From assembly GCA_004558805.1 (NCBI GenBank), contig SFDE01000010.1, forward strand, positions 52,678 to 116,677: DNA of 64,000 nucleotides, given 5' to 3'. Every line of letters starts with the position of its first letter. The stretch's first letter is position 1. Source of the stretch: Faecalibacterium prausnitzii. GTDB taxonomy: Bacteria; Bacillota; Clostridia; Oscillospirales; Ruminococcaceae. A program made the position numbers and the translations under genes. Positions 8,098 to 16,718 of the stretch are shown one piece after another. Under the pieces are notes generated by a model that did not search any database, was not told the DNA's origin, and saw nothing but the letters and a program-made list of their open reading frames with translations.

Positions 8098-8134
8098 CTG
8101 CCCCTGAAAAATCAGAAGAAGGGCAGATTTTTTT
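8098..8134. terminator. Orphan terminator-like hairpin upstream of pyk
   Basis: CTGCCC (8098-8103) pairs with GGGCAG (8121-8126), with an inner CTGA/TCAG pair, then ATTTTTTT. Thymines also precede it, so it works in both directions on paper. It lies between the diverging deoB and pyk promoters, where no transcript is expected to end. In the 7883-8322 gap the rest is two promoters, a pyk leader of about 150 nt and AT-rich sequence without a recognisable gene. Confidence 0.5.
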
Positions 8135-8135
8135 C

Positions 8136-8164
8136 TTGCTCTATTGTATCCAAGCGGTTATAAT
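8136..8164 (+). promoter_or_regulatory. Promoter of pyk-luxS
   Basis: TTGCTC (8136-8141), 17-bp spacer, consensus TATAAT (8159-8164). Transcription would start near 8171 and leave a leader of about 150 nt with small GC hairpins (for example ACGGGGGTTCCCGT). Confidence 0.75.
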
Positions 8165-8322
8165 AGTATTTGGTAGAGTTTTGAGTTTTGTACTCTGCCT
8201 GTGTGTTTTCATCACCATACGGGGGTTCCCGTTAAACGCCGGCGGCATGCCGCATCGCTGTCGCCTGTCCGCCGCAGAATAGAAAAAGGTAAAAAGAGAT
8301 TGTAGTCGATGGAGGTATATTT

Positions 8323-10077
8323 ATGAGAAAAACAAAGATCATCTGCACCCTCGGTCCTTCCACGGATAAGGACGACGTCCTGCGCCAGCTGGTCGAAAAT
8401 GGCATGAACGTGGCACGCCTCAACTTCTCCCACGGTTCCTACGAGGAGCACAAGGGTCGTCTGGACAAGCTCAAGGCGATCCGTGAGGAGCTGGGCAAGC
8501 CGGTCGCCGCTCTGCTGGATACCAAGGGTCCCGAGATCCGCCTGAAGGAGTTCAAGAACGGCGTGGAGATACTGGAGGCAGGACAGACCTTTACCCTGAC
8601 CACCCGGGAAGTGGAAGGCACCAAGGAGATCTGCTCCATCACCTACAAGGATCTGCCTCAGGACGTGCAGCCCGGCGGCACCATCATGCTGGATGATGGT
8701 CTGATCAAGCTGCAGATCCAGACCGTCAACGACACCGACATCGTCTGCACCGTGCTGAACAGCGGCAAGATCAAGACCAAGAAGGGCGTCAATGTCCCCG
8801 GCGTCCACCTGTCCATGCCCTACCTGAGCCAGCGTGACCGGGACGACATTATCTTTGCCGTGCAGCAGGGCTTTGATTTCATCGCTGCCTCCTTTGTGCG
8901 CACCGCACAGGACGTGTACGACATCCGCAACCTGCTGAACGAGTATGACTCTGACATCCGCATCATCGCCAAGATCGAGAACCGTGAGGGCGTCAACAAC
9001 ATCGACAGCATCCTGGCTGCCGCCGACGCCGTCATGGTCGCCCGTGGCGATCTGGGCGTCGAAATCGATTTCACTGAGCTGCCCGGCATCCAGAAGAACA
9101 TCATCGACCGTTCCTTCTCCTTTGGCAAGCCCATCGTCACCGCTACCCAGATGCTGGACAGCATGATGGTGAACCCCCGTCCCACCCGCGCCGAGATCTC
9201 CGACGTGGCAAACGCCATCTACGACGGCACCTCTGCCATTATGCTGTCCGGCGAGACCGCCGCAGGCGCTTACCCGGTGGAGGCTCTCAAGACCATGGCA
9301 GCAATCGCTGAGCGCACCGAGAACGAAGCACACTACCCCAGCCGTCTCACCGAGGCAAACACCGGCAAGATCAGTGTCAGCGATGCTACCGCCCACGCCG
9401 CCTGCCTCACCGCCAAGGACGTGAACGCTTCCGCCATCGTCACCGTATCCGAGTCCGGCACCACCGCCCGCCTGCTGAGCAAGTACCGCCCGGCACAGCC
9501 CATCATTGCCTGCGTCATGAAGGAGCAGGTCCAGCGCCAGCTGGCACTGAGCTGGGGCATCACTCCCCTGATGATGCCCCTGGCACACAGCACCGATGAG
9601 CTCATCGAGATGTCCACCTCTCTTGCCAAGGAGAACGGCTACCTGCACAACGGTGAGCTTGCTGTGGTCACCGCCGGCGTGCCTGTGGGCATTTCCGGCA
9701 CCACCAACATGATCAAGATCCACATGGTGGGCAACTGTCTTGCCACCGGTGTAGGCGTGGGTCCCGAGAACAGCGAGCTGACCAACGCCACCGGCAAGGC
9801 ATGTGTCTGCCGCACACTGGAAGAGATTCGTGCCAAGTTCAAGCCCGGCATGGTACTGGTGGTACCTTCCACCAGCAACGAGATGCTGAGCTACGTCCGT
9901 GACGCTGCCGCTCTGGTGGTGGAGGAGCCGGGTCTCAACAGCCACGCCGCTATTGCCGGCAAGGCACTGCTGAAGCCTACCATCGTGGGTGCCACCGGTG
10001 CCACCAGCCATATCCGTGACGGTCTGGTGATTGCAGTGGACTGCGCACACGGCAGCGTGCAGCGCCTGCAGGCATAA
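8323..10077 (+). CDS. pyk: Pyruvate kinase with C-terminal PEP-utiliser domain
   Basis: Final ATP-forming step of glycolysis: phosphoenolpyruvate and ADP give pyruvate and ATP. The 584-aa protein opens with RKTKIICTLGPS and contains NFSHG, DTKGPEIR, the active-site lysine motif IIAKIENREGVNN, MVARGDLGVE and the MLDSMMVNPRPTRAEISDVANA block. Beyond the usual 470 residues there is an extra domain of about 110 residues with VPSTSNEMLS and EPGLNSHAAIAG, the phosphohistidine-type PEP-utiliser domain found in Bacillus-type enzymes. The ribosome-binding site GGAGG lies 8 bp before the ATG. It is followed after 14 bp by luxS. Confidence 0.97.
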   Translation: MRKTKIICTLGPSTDKDDVLRQLVENGMNVARLNFSHGSYEEHKGRLDKLKAIREELGKPVAALLDTKGPEIRLKEFKNGVEILEAGQTFTLTTREVEGTKEICSITYKDLPQDVQPGGTIMLDDGLIKLQIQTVNDTDIVCTVLNSGKIKTKKGVNVPGVHLSMPYLSQRDRDDIIFAVQQGFDFIAASFVRTAQDVYDIRNLLNEYDSDIRIIAKIENREGVNNIDSILAAADAVMVARGDLGVEIDFTELPGIQKNIIDRSFSFGKPIVTATQMLDSMMVNPRPTRAEISDVANAIYDGTSAIMLSGETAAGAYPVEALKTMAAIAERTENEAHYPSRLTEANTGKISVSDATAHAACLTAKDVNASAIVTVSESGTTARLLSKYRPAQPIIACVMKEQVQRQLALSWGITPLMMPLAHSTDELIEMSTSLAKENGYLHNGELAVVTAGVPVGISGTTNMIKIHMVGNCLATGVGVGPENSELTNATGKACVCRTLEEIRAKFKPGMVLVVPSTSNEMLSYVRDAAALVVEEPGLNSHAAIAGKALLKPTIVGATGATSHIRDGLVIAVDCAHGSVQRLQA

Positions 10078-10091
10078 GAAAGGAAACGCTT

Positions 10092-10544
10092 ATGGAACGC
10101 ATTGCAAGTTTCTGTGTGGACCACACCAAGCTGGACCGGGGCATGTATCTGAGCCGTCAGGACGGTGATGTGCTGACCTGGGACATCCGGATGAAAAAGC
10201 CCAATCAGGGGGACTACCTGTCCACAGGTGCCGCCCACACTCTGGAGCACCTGTTTGCCACCTACGCCCGGAACAGCGGCAGTAAGGATGGCGTTGTCTA
10301 TGTGGGACCCATGGGCTGCCGCACCGGCTTCTACCTGCTGACCCGGGGTCTGACCCCCGGGCAGGCACTGGAGCTGACGGTGGAGTCCTTCCGCTTCATG
10401 GCTGCCTTTGAGGGCACTGTGCCCGGTGCCAGCGAAGTGGAGTGCGGCAACTACCGGGATATGGACCTGCCCGCCGCCAAGGCAGAGGCAGCCGCCATGC
10501 TTCCGGTACTGGAAGCGCTGACCGCAGAAGATCTGCACTACTGA
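10092..10544 (+). CDS. luxS: S-ribosylhomocysteine lyase
   Basis: Splits S-ribosylhomocysteine to homocysteine and the autoinducer-2 precursor DPD, in the activated-methyl cycle. The 150-aa protein is of normal length. The iron/zinc site is visible as HTLEHLFATYAR (His, Glu, His) with the third His ligand position replaced by the usual downstream C-terminal region, and the catalytic cysteine lies in GPMGCRTGFYLL. The ribosome-binding site AAAGGAAA lies 10 bp before the ATG. It is 14 bp behind pyk and so probably co-transcribed from the pyk promoter; a strong terminator follows. Confidence 0.95.
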   Translation: MERIASFCVDHTKLDRGMYLSRQDGDVLTWDIRMKKPNQGDYLSTGAAHTLEHLFATYARNSGSKDGVVYVGPMGCRTGFYLLTRGLTPGQALELTVESFRFMAAFEGTVPGASEVECGNYRDMDLPAAKAEAAAMLPVLEALTAEDLHY

Positions 10545-10558
10545 TCCTGATACAATAC

Positions 10559-10597
10559 AAAAGAGGGATGGACCCGGAGTCCATCCCTCTTTTTTCG
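10559..10597. terminator. Terminator between luxS and the HAD gene
   Basis: AAAAGAGGGATGGAC pairs with GTCCATCCCTCTTTT around a CCGGA loop, followed by T residues. It serves luxS on + and probably the HAD gene on -. Confidence 0.9.
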
Positions 10598-10600
10598 TAT

Positions 10601-11446
10601 TCAGATCAGCCCGAGGGCTGCAAATTCCTTTGCGATGCCATCCTCATACACCGAGGGGGCGATGCGCTGACAGCGCTTTTTCAAAGTCTCGGATCCGTTG
10701 CCCATGCAGACGCTGAGCCCAGCGGCACCGGTCATGGCAAGGTCGTTATCGCTGTCTCCAAAGCCAATGCTATCCGACAGGGAAAAACCCAGATGGCGGC
10801 AGATTGCCCGGATACCGGTGCCCTTGTCGAACCGGCGGTTGATCAGTTCACCGTTGACCATGCCGCCTCCCAGATCGTCCAGCTTGCTTTCGCAAAAAAC
10901 GAACCGGTCACCGTAGCGCTGTTTTGCCTCCTGCAGATCCTGCCCCTGCCGGGCAATGTACACGATCTTGTAAAGAGGCTGCCCCCGGTATTCGCTGAGG
11001 GGGCTGATGCTCATCCCCTCTTCCATCGCCTTGCGCCAGCGCTCCGCTTCGCTGTTGAGACTGCCGTCGCTGCGGGTGGTAAAACTCCAGCGCTGGATCA
11101 TCTGCATCCCGCCAAAGGTAGCGTCCTTTGCTTCCAGCGTGCACTCTACCCCGTGCTTTTCCAGCGCAGCACGGACCCCCTGTGCCAGTTCCGGCTCCAT
11201 GGGCAGATCCACCAATACCTCCCCGTCACAGACCACATAGCCTCCGGCGCTGCACACTGCGCCGGAAAAGCAGTCGTGTGCCAGCAGCGGCGCCGTCATG
11301 CGGTAATTGCGCCCGGTGCACAGAAAAAGCCGATGTCCCCTCGCCTTTGCCTTATACAGGGCAGCAAGGGTGGTTTCCGGGATCAGCATCTCCCCCGGCG
11401 GCAACAGGGTACCGTCAATGTCCAGAAAAACCAGTTTTTTATTCAT
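10601..11446 (-). CDS. Cof-type HAD-IIB sugar-phosphate phosphatase
   Basis: A 281-aa HAD superfamily hydrolase, cytoplasmic, expected to dephosphorylate a small phosphorylated metabolite. Motif I is FLDIDGTL with the nucleophile Asp; motif II is LFLCTGRN; motif III/IV is the late lysine region plus GFGDSDNDLAM, where Cof family members usually have GDxxND. The insertion of a IIB cap between motifs II and III fits the length. The start is the ATG at 11446 behind GAAAGGG. It is 26 bp downstream of the LacI-type regulator, so the two are likely one operon; the regulator may control sugar use, but the true substrate cannot be read from sequence. Confidence 0.9.
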   Translation of the reverse strand: MNKKLVFLDIDGTLLPPGEMLIPETTLAALYKAKARGHRLFLCTGRNYRMTAPLLAHDCFSGAVCSAGGYVVCDGEVLVDLPMEPELAQGVRAALEKHGVECTLEAKDATFGGMQMIQRWSFTTRSDGSLNSEAERWRKAMEEGMSISPLSEYRGQPLYKIVYIARQGQDLQEAKQRYGDRFVFCESKLDDLGGGMVNGELINRRFDKGTGIRAICRHLGFSLSDSIGFGDSDNDLAMTGAAGLSVCMGNGSETLKKRCQRIAPSVYEDGIAKEFAALGLI

Positions 11447-11472
11447 CTGTTTACCCTTTCACAGCGTTTCGT

Positions 11473-12480
11473 TTATGCTCTGGAAATACCATCAATGGAA
11501 CCCCGGTCCACGATGTTATAGCCCAGCGTCAGCTGCCGCACCGGCTCATCCGGGTCCGGATGGTCCAGCATATGCAGCAGCATCCGTGCCGCTTCCACGC
11601 CCACCTGCTTCTGATAAAAATGCACGGTGGACAAGCCCGGCTCAGTAAGGCTGCCTGCCCAGTTATCTCCGACTCCTGCAAGACTCACCTGTTTGCCTAC
11701 GATGCGACCTGCCGCCTTCAGGGCACGCATTGCTCCCAGTGCCACCAGATCCGTGACACAGACCACGCCGTCCAGATCCGGATAAAGTTCCAGCAGCTGC
11801 TTCATGCACCGCTCCCCTTCCTCTATGGTGAAAGCAGAACAGGAGACAGATGGCAGCGATGCGCCGTCCAGTCCCGCCGTGTTCATGGCATCCTGCACCC
11901 CGCTGCGGCGGAACATTCCCACTGCCTGATCCTGCTCAGTGCCGCTGATGTAGACGATCTTCCTTCTGCCTGCATCCAGCATCCGCCGGGTCAGTTCCCG
12001 GACGGCGCTGCGGTCGTCGTTGTACACACAGGGCATCTCCGGGAAGCGCTGCCCCGTCACCACTATCGGCACCCGGCAGCTACGGAATGCCTGTGCCAAC
12101 TGGGGAGTGTAGAAGCTGCCCATAAGGATGATGCCAGCCACATGGTTCCGCTGCATGACATTAAGATAGCCCAGCTCCCGCCGCTCATCCATATCCGTGT
12201 TGCCCAGCAGCATCAGGTAACGGTGTTTATCCAGCTCGCTGACGATGCCTGCTGTGATCTGCCCCACTGAATAGGAGCTGATGCTGGGAGTGATGACCCC
12301 CACCTGATTTACCTTACCAGTGCGCAAAGTCTGCGCCGCCATGTCCGGGCGGTAACCGGTCTTTTCTATCACCTCGTGGATAGCGACCCGCTTCTGCTCG
12401 CTGAGCGGTCCACCATTCAAATAGCGGCTCACCGCTGCGCTGGACACCCCCGCCATTCTGGCAATATCACTGATGGTCAT
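11473..12480 (-). CDS. LacI-family transcriptional regulator
   Basis: A 335-aa repressor with an N-terminal helix-turn-helix (ISDIARMAGVSSAAVSRYLNGG, with the hinge helix around residue 50) and a periplasmic-binding-protein-like sugar sensor domain (VGVITPSISSYSVGQI onward). The C-terminal end LGYNIVDRGSI resembles sucrose repressors of the ScrR type, but the neighbours do not include sucrose genes, so the effector is uncertain. Its promoter carries a palindromic operator just downstream of the start site, which suggests autoregulation. The HAD hydrolase follows closely. Confidence 0.9.
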   Translation of the reverse strand: MTISDIARMAGVSSAAVSRYLNGGPLSEQKRVAIHEVIEKTGYRPDMAAQTLRTGKVNQVGVITPSISSYSVGQITAGIVSELDKHRYLMLLGNTDMDERRELGYLNVMQRNHVAGIILMGSFYTPQLAQAFRSCRVPIVVTGQRFPEMPCVYNDDRSAVRELTRRMLDAGRRKIVYISGTEQDQAVGMFRRSGVQDAMNTAGLDGASLPSVSCSAFTIEEGERCMKQLLELYPDLDGVVCVTDLVALGAMRALKAAGRIVGKQVSLAGVGDNWAGSLTEPGLSTVHFYQKQVGVEAARMLLHMLDHPDPDEPVRQLTLGYNIVDRGSIDGISRA

Positions 12481-12514
12481 TGCAGTATTCTCCTCTGCGC
12501 TATTGCAAAAATGT

Positions 12515-12528
12515 TGTAAACGTTTTCA
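12515..12528. promoter_or_regulatory. LacI/CcpA-type operator in the regulator's leader
   Basis: TGTAAACGTTTTCA is a near-perfect palindrome and fits the cre-type pattern TGWAANCGNTNWCA on the minus strand. It sits about 10-23 nt downstream of the predicted transcription start, ahead of the regulator's coding region. It could bind the regulator itself or CcpA. Confidence 0.7.
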
Positions 12529-12543
12529 TGTGTAATCATGTTT

Positions 12544-12572
12544 ATTATACGGCGGTTCGGGCTTTACCGCAA
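12544..12572 (-). promoter_or_regulatory. Promoter of the LacI-family regulator
   Basis: Minus strand TTGCGG (12572-12567), 17-bp spacer, consensus TATAAT (12549-12544); predicted start about 12537. Confidence 0.75.
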
Positions 12573-12682
12573 GATGCTTTCTTCCGGATTTGGTTGGAAA
12601 TGAATCCAACTTTTTTATAAATCTTGCACAATGGCTTTTTCTACTCCGCCAAAAAAGCCGCCTTTTGTTAAAAATGTCCTCT

Positions 12683-13447
12683 TTATGCCCAGCCCATGGT
12701 GATGCCCCGCACCAACAGACCCAGCACCAGCACCACCAGCAGCACCACCAGAATGGTGCGGCCGCCTGCTGCCTTGGGGGCTTGCTTCCGGCTGCGTGCG
12801 GAGGACTTTTTTGCTCCGGTCCCCTTTGCTGCAGTACGGCTGCCGGTCTTGCCCCCAGACTTTTTACTGCGGGAGGCAGCAGGTCTCGCTCCGGTCTTTT
12901 TGCCGACAGAGCTCTGCCGGGCAGCAGCGGGCGTCCGGTTTGCGCCGCACAGTTCCAGAAAGCCCTCTGCCTCCCGGTAATACTGCGCCAGCTCCGCCTC
13001 ACGGAAAGCGCTGCCTGCGTAGCCCTCCTCCAGTGCCTCCACCGCCTCATTGAACAGGATGGCGGCTTGGGCGGCATCGGCGGCATCAGCAGCGTGTGCC
13101 GCCTGATTGCGGGCGGTGCGCACGGCATTGCAGGCATGGCGGGCTGCACCGGGGCGGGTGGTATTCCCCAGCAGGTCCAGCGGACGGGCAGCGTCCTTTT
13201 CCGGGTCCAGCAGCACCCGCATACACAGGGTGGTGTCCAGCTGCTGCCAGCTGGTCTTGCCCGCAAGATCCGGCATACGGTCGTAATATTCCGGGCTTTC
13301 CTGCTGGCGGCGCCGGATCTGCCGCAGCAGGGCGTCCAGCGTATGTGCCCCGGGCTTCTGCTCCCAGTGCCACCGCAGCAGTCTGCGGCTGATCTCATCG
13401 CAGGCAGTCTTGATCTCAAATGCCGCCTGTAGTGCCTGATCCTCCAT
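12683..13447 (-). CDS. HEPN-like protein with C-terminal membrane anchor
   Basis: A 254-aa protein of unknown function. The start is the ATG at 13447 behind AAGGAGAGGG; the longer frame lacks a site. Residues 1-60 are helical, and residues about 68-150 look like a HEPN domain of the Swt1 kind: an LDTTLCMRVLL helix, then VRTARNQAAH containing the R-x4-H signature (R113-H118), then a helix with LFNEAVEALEEGY. Next comes a Lys/Ala/Arg/Ser-rich basic linker (about 165-225) and a C-terminal membrane span (ILVVLLVVLVLGLLV) with a very short tail, which would leave the HEPN domain in the cytoplasm. HEPN R-x4-H is often an RNase site; activity is inferred only. It is the last gene after ftsH and the zinc-ribbon protein. 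Confidence 0.7.
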   Translation of the reverse strand: MEDQALQAAFEIKTACDEISRRLLRWHWEQKPGAHTLDALLRQIRRRQQESPEYYDRMPDLAGKTSWQQLDTTLCMRVLLDPEKDAARPLDLLGNTTRPGAARHACNAVRTARNQAAHAADAADAAQAAILFNEAVEALEEGYAGSAFREAELAQYYREAEGFLELCGANRTPAAARQSSVGKKTGARPAASRSKKSGGKTGSRTAAKGTGAKKSSARSRKQAPKAAGGRTILVVLLVVLVLGLLVRGITMGWA

Positions 13448-13517
13448 GGTCCCTCTCCTTTTCTTATGCAAAAGGCGGAGGAGAGCTGCGCCTCCTCCGC
13501 CATGACGGAATTCTTTT

Positions 13518-14522
13518 TTACAGCATGAACTGGTAGTACACAAAGCCGCACAGTGCCACAGCCGCACAGATGATGGCGGTGATGGGGGGCACCCAGCGGA
13601 TCAGCGCTTCTGCCACGCTGTCTCCCTCGTCCTCGTACTCCTCATCCTCCGGCTGGTCCTGCACCGGCTGGGGACGGCGTGCCGCAGCAGGCACCACACG
13701 GGTGCCTCCGGCAGCCTCCTGGGATACAGGAGACTTTCTGCCCCCCACAGGCACTACCCGGGTATCTCCCCCGCCTTCCAGCGGCGGAGTCAGGGAAGGA
13801 CCGCCGGACTGGAAGCCTGCCACACGGGTAGGCTCTTCCCGCAGCGGTGCCGCCCCGGCAATGCGGGTGGGCTCTCCTTTGGAGGCGATGGGGGTATCCA
13901 TCACCGCCTGCTCCGGATGGGATTTCTCCGGCTGCAGCAGGGTGTTCAGGGCGTTCTGCAGCAGGATGCGGTCGCAGCCGCACTCCGAGCAGTACACCGT
14001 GTCCTCTTCCTTGGGATGGAAGGCACCGCAGGCGCAGTACCAGCCATTCTCAAATACCTGCGGCTGATACTTCAGCCCGGTGCGGTTCATTCGTGCTTCC
14101 AGCGCCTTCTGCAGCTCCGGGCTGAGGCGGCGGGGCGCCGGCAGGCGTACCCGCTTGATGCCGTCCAGATGCACCACCCGCTTGCCGTTGTAGACATTGC
14201 GCAGGGACACATCCACGCTGGTGATCGCCTTGGAGGTGATGAACACGGCATCGTCCATGCCAAACAGCTCCCCGGGCTTTACCTGAATGTCCCGGTACTC
14301 AAACTGGTCCTCGCACAGGACGACCCCGTCCACTCCCTTGCACTTGAAGTGGATCTCCAGAGCTGTCAGAGTCACGCGGGAAATATTCTTAAACGTGAGA
14401 CAGACGGCGTGCTCACCGCTGATATCTCCCTTCAGCAGTTCCACGCAGACAAACTGCACCGGGCTGCCGGGGGTGTAATAGTTGGCACGGGTCCGTGCCA
14501 CCGGATTAAAATTTTCCTCCAC
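13518..14522 (-). CDS. Zinc-ribbon, tail-anchored membrane protein with repeated TR(I/V) motifs
   Basis: A 334-aa protein not assigned to a named family. Residues 1-135 form a beta-rich domain (SPVQFVCVELLK, VCLTFKNIS, EIHFKCKG). A zinc ribbon follows at about 160-180: YCACGAFHPKEEDTVYCSECG. Then comes a long disordered stretch with four short repeats, PTRIAG, PTRVAG, DTRVVP and GTRVVP, an acidic segment, and a C-terminal membrane span (PPITAIICAAVALCGFVYYQF). The repeats look like short linear motifs with one Thr each, a layout that would suit phosphorylation by a Ser/Thr kinase; this is inference. The start is the ATG at 14522 behind GGAAAGGAGAG. It lies between ftsH and the HEPN-like gene in the same direction. 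Confidence 0.75.
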   Translation of the reverse strand: MEENFNPVARTRANYYTPGSPVQFVCVELLKGDISGEHAVCLTFKNISRVTLTALEIHFKCKGVDGVVLCEDQFEYRDIQVKPGELFGMDDAVFITSKAITSVDVSLRNVYNGKRVVHLDGIKRVRLPAPRRLSPELQKALEARMNRTGLKYQPQVFENGWYCACGAFHPKEEDTVYCSECGCDRILLQNALNTLLQPEKSHPEQAVMDTPIASKGEPTRIAGAAPLREEPTRVAGFQSGGPSLTPPLEGGGDTRVVPVGGRKSPVSQEAAGGTRVVPAAARRPQPVQDQPEDEEYEDEGDSVAEALIRWVPPITAIICAAVALCGFVYYQFML

Positions 14523-14544
14523 GACACTCTCTCCTTTCCTGAGT

Positions 14545-16680
14545 TCATTCCTCTGTATCCGGGGTCTGTGCCTCCGGCTGTGCCGGCTGGGCGGGTTCTG
14601 CAGGCTCTGCGATCTCGGCAGATTCTGCCGGTTCTGCGGTCTGTGCCGTCTCGGCAGGCTCCACTACCTGCTCCGGGGCGGGCTCTGCAGTCTGCTGCGG
14701 CTCCTGGCTCTCGCAGGGAGGCAGGGTGCCCCCTGCCATCACCGTGTTGAACTCCTGCTCGTTGAGCTTCTCACGCTCCATCAGCGCCTTTGCAAGGGCG
14801 TGGAGCTGGTCGATGTGCTCGGTGAGGGTGCGGCGGCAGGTCTCGTATGCCTCGTCGATGATATCCCGCATCTCGCCGTCGATCTCAGCAGCGGTGGTCT
14901 CGCTGTAGCCCTTGCCCTGTCCGAAGTCACGACCCAGGAAGGTCTCCTCCTGAGAGGTGCCGTAAACTACAGGACCCAGACGCTCGGAGAAGCCGTACTT
15001 GGTGATCATCTGACGGGCGATGTTGGTTGCCTGCTGCAGATCGTTGGAGGCACCGGTGGAGATGTCGTCCAGGATCAGCTGCTCTGCAACACGACCGCCC
15101 AGACTGGACACGATGTCCTCGAACATCTCGCTCTTGGTCACGTAGCTGCGGTCCTTTTCCGGCAGATACATGGTGTAGCCACCTGCCTGACCACGGGGGA
15201 TAATGGTGATCTCGTGGACCCGGGGATGATGCTTGCAGTAGAAGCCTGCCACTGCATGACCTGCCTCGTGGTAGGCGGTGAGCTTTTTCTCTTCCGGGGT
15301 CACCACGCGGCTCTTTTTCTCGGGACCTGCCATGACCTTCATGGAAGCTTCCTCGATGTCCTCCATGGTGATTGCCTTCCGGCTGCGGCGTGCTGCCAGC
15401 AGCGCTGCCTCGTTCACCAGATTTTCCAGATCCGCACCGGCAAAACCAGCGGTGCGCTGGGCAATGACCCGCAGGGACACATCCGGCGCAAGGGGTTTGT
15501 TCTTGGTGTGGACCTTCAGGATCTCCTCACGACCCTTGATGTCCGGCAGACCCACATAGACCTGACGGTCGAAACGACCGGGACGCAGCAGAGCCTTATC
15601 CAGAATATCGGCACGGTTGGTGGCTGCCATGACGATGACGCCATCGTTTGCCTCAAAGCCGTCCATCTCCACCAGCAGCTGGTTTAGAGTCTGCTCACGC
15701 TCATCGTGACCGCCGCCCAGACCAGCGCCGCGCTGACGACCCACAGCATCGATCTCATCAATAAAGATGATGCAAGGCATGGTCTTTTTTGCCTTGTCGA
15801 AGAGGTCACGGACACGGGATGCGCCCACGCCTACGTACATCTCCACAAAGTCGGAACCGGAGATGGAGTAGAAAGGCACCCCTGCCTCACCGGCACAGGC
15901 ACGTGCCAGCAGGGTCTTGCCGGTACCCGGAGGACCCACCAGCAGCACACCGTGGGGGATCCGTGCGCCCAGAGAGTTGAACTTCTCGGGGCTTTTGAGG
16001 AACTCCACCACTTCCTTCAGTTCCTCTTTTTCCTCGTCCTCACCTGCCACATCGGCAAAGGTGGCAGTCTTTTTGTTTTCGTGCTCATCCTTGACCTTTG
16101 CCTTGCCAACGTTCATGATGCCGCTGCCGCCGGCACCGCCCCGCATCATGGAGAACAGCAAAAAGCCGGTGCAGCCCAGCATACCCAGATAGAACAGGAT
16201 CTCCATCCAGGGGATGCTCTCCTTCAGGGGTGTGTAATCGTATTCCATGGGGGCATCCGGGTTTGCGGCATCGTATGCCTCGATGTAGTCGTTGACATAC
16301 TTGACAAACATGGACGCATAGGGCAGCTTGTAGCGCACAGTCACCGTGCCATCGCTGTTTTTCTCTGCATTGCCGCTGGCATTGGAAGAGGACAGCATCC
16401 CGGACAGCAAGCCGCCGGTGGACTGGGTAGTGCTCTGTGCCGTGGTATCCGGCAGCGCAAGCTTGCCTTCCTTCAGGTTCATGGTCAGCACGCCGGTGTT
16501 CAGGTCCAGCGTGAACTTTGTGACCTGCAGGTTCTCAAAGTACTGTACCGCTGTGGAATAAGCCATGGAGGTGGAGCCTGCGGCGCTGCCGCTGCCCCCC
16601 AGCACCGACCAGACCATCAGCACGGCGGCAAGCGCCAGTGCAAGGATCAGCGGGTTAAAGCGTGGTTTCTTCGGTTGCAA
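14545..16680 (-). CDS. ftsH: ATP-dependent zinc metalloprotease FtsH
   Basis: Membrane-bound AAA+ protease that degrades misassembled membrane proteins and regulators. The start chosen is TTG at 16680, nine bases after GGAG; a second TTG at 16689 touches that site and is less likely. The 711-aa protein has a membrane span near residues 10-30, an extracytoplasmic domain to about 155, a second span (about 158-180), Walker A GPPGTGKT (249-256), Walker B IIFIDEIDA, the second region of homology ATNRADILDKALLRPGRFDR and the zinc motif HEAGH (471-475). The C-terminus is an unusual Ala/Glu/Pro-rich tail (AEPAE-type repeats). It follows hpt by about 38 bp. Confidence 0.97.
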   Translation of the reverse strand: MQPKKPRFNPLILALALAAVLMVWSVLGGSGSAAGSTSMAYSTAVQYFENLQVTKFTLDLNTGVLTMNLKEGKLALPDTTAQSTTQSTGGLLSGMLSSSNASGNAEKNSDGTVTVRYKLPYASMFVKYVNDYIEAYDAANPDAPMEYDYTPLKESIPWMEILFYLGMLGCTGFLLFSMMRGGAGGSGIMNVGKAKVKDEHENKKTATFADVAGEDEEKEELKEVVEFLKSPEKFNSLGARIPHGVLLVGPPGTGKTLLARACAGEAGVPFYSISGSDFVEMYVGVGASRVRDLFDKAKKTMPCIIFIDEIDAVGRQRGAGLGGGHDEREQTLNQLLVEMDGFEANDGVIVMAATNRADILDKALLRPGRFDRQVYVGLPDIKGREEILKVHTKNKPLAPDVSLRVIAQRTAGFAGADLENLVNEAALLAARRSRKAITMEDIEEASMKVMAGPEKKSRVVTPEEKKLTAYHEAGHAVAGFYCKHHPRVHEITIIPRGQAGGYTMYLPEKDRSYVTKSEMFEDIVSSLGGRVAEQLILDDISTGASNDLQQATNIARQMITKYGFSERLGPVVYGTSQEETFLGRDFGQGKGYSETTAAEIDGEMRDIIDEAYETCRRTLTEHIDQLHALAKALMEREKLNEQEFNTVMAGGTLPPCESQEPQQTAEPAPEQVVEPAETAQTAEPAESAEIAEPAEPAQPAQPEAQTPDTEE

Positions 16681-16718
16681 AAAGATCAACTCCAGTTCGG
16701 ATATTTTTATGCCGGGAT

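Noticed and set aside
7973..8134. Small RNA gene upstream of pyk
   Set aside because: Only a terminator-like hairpin is clear; the best possible promoter (TTGCCC with TTTAAC) is too weak to support a call.
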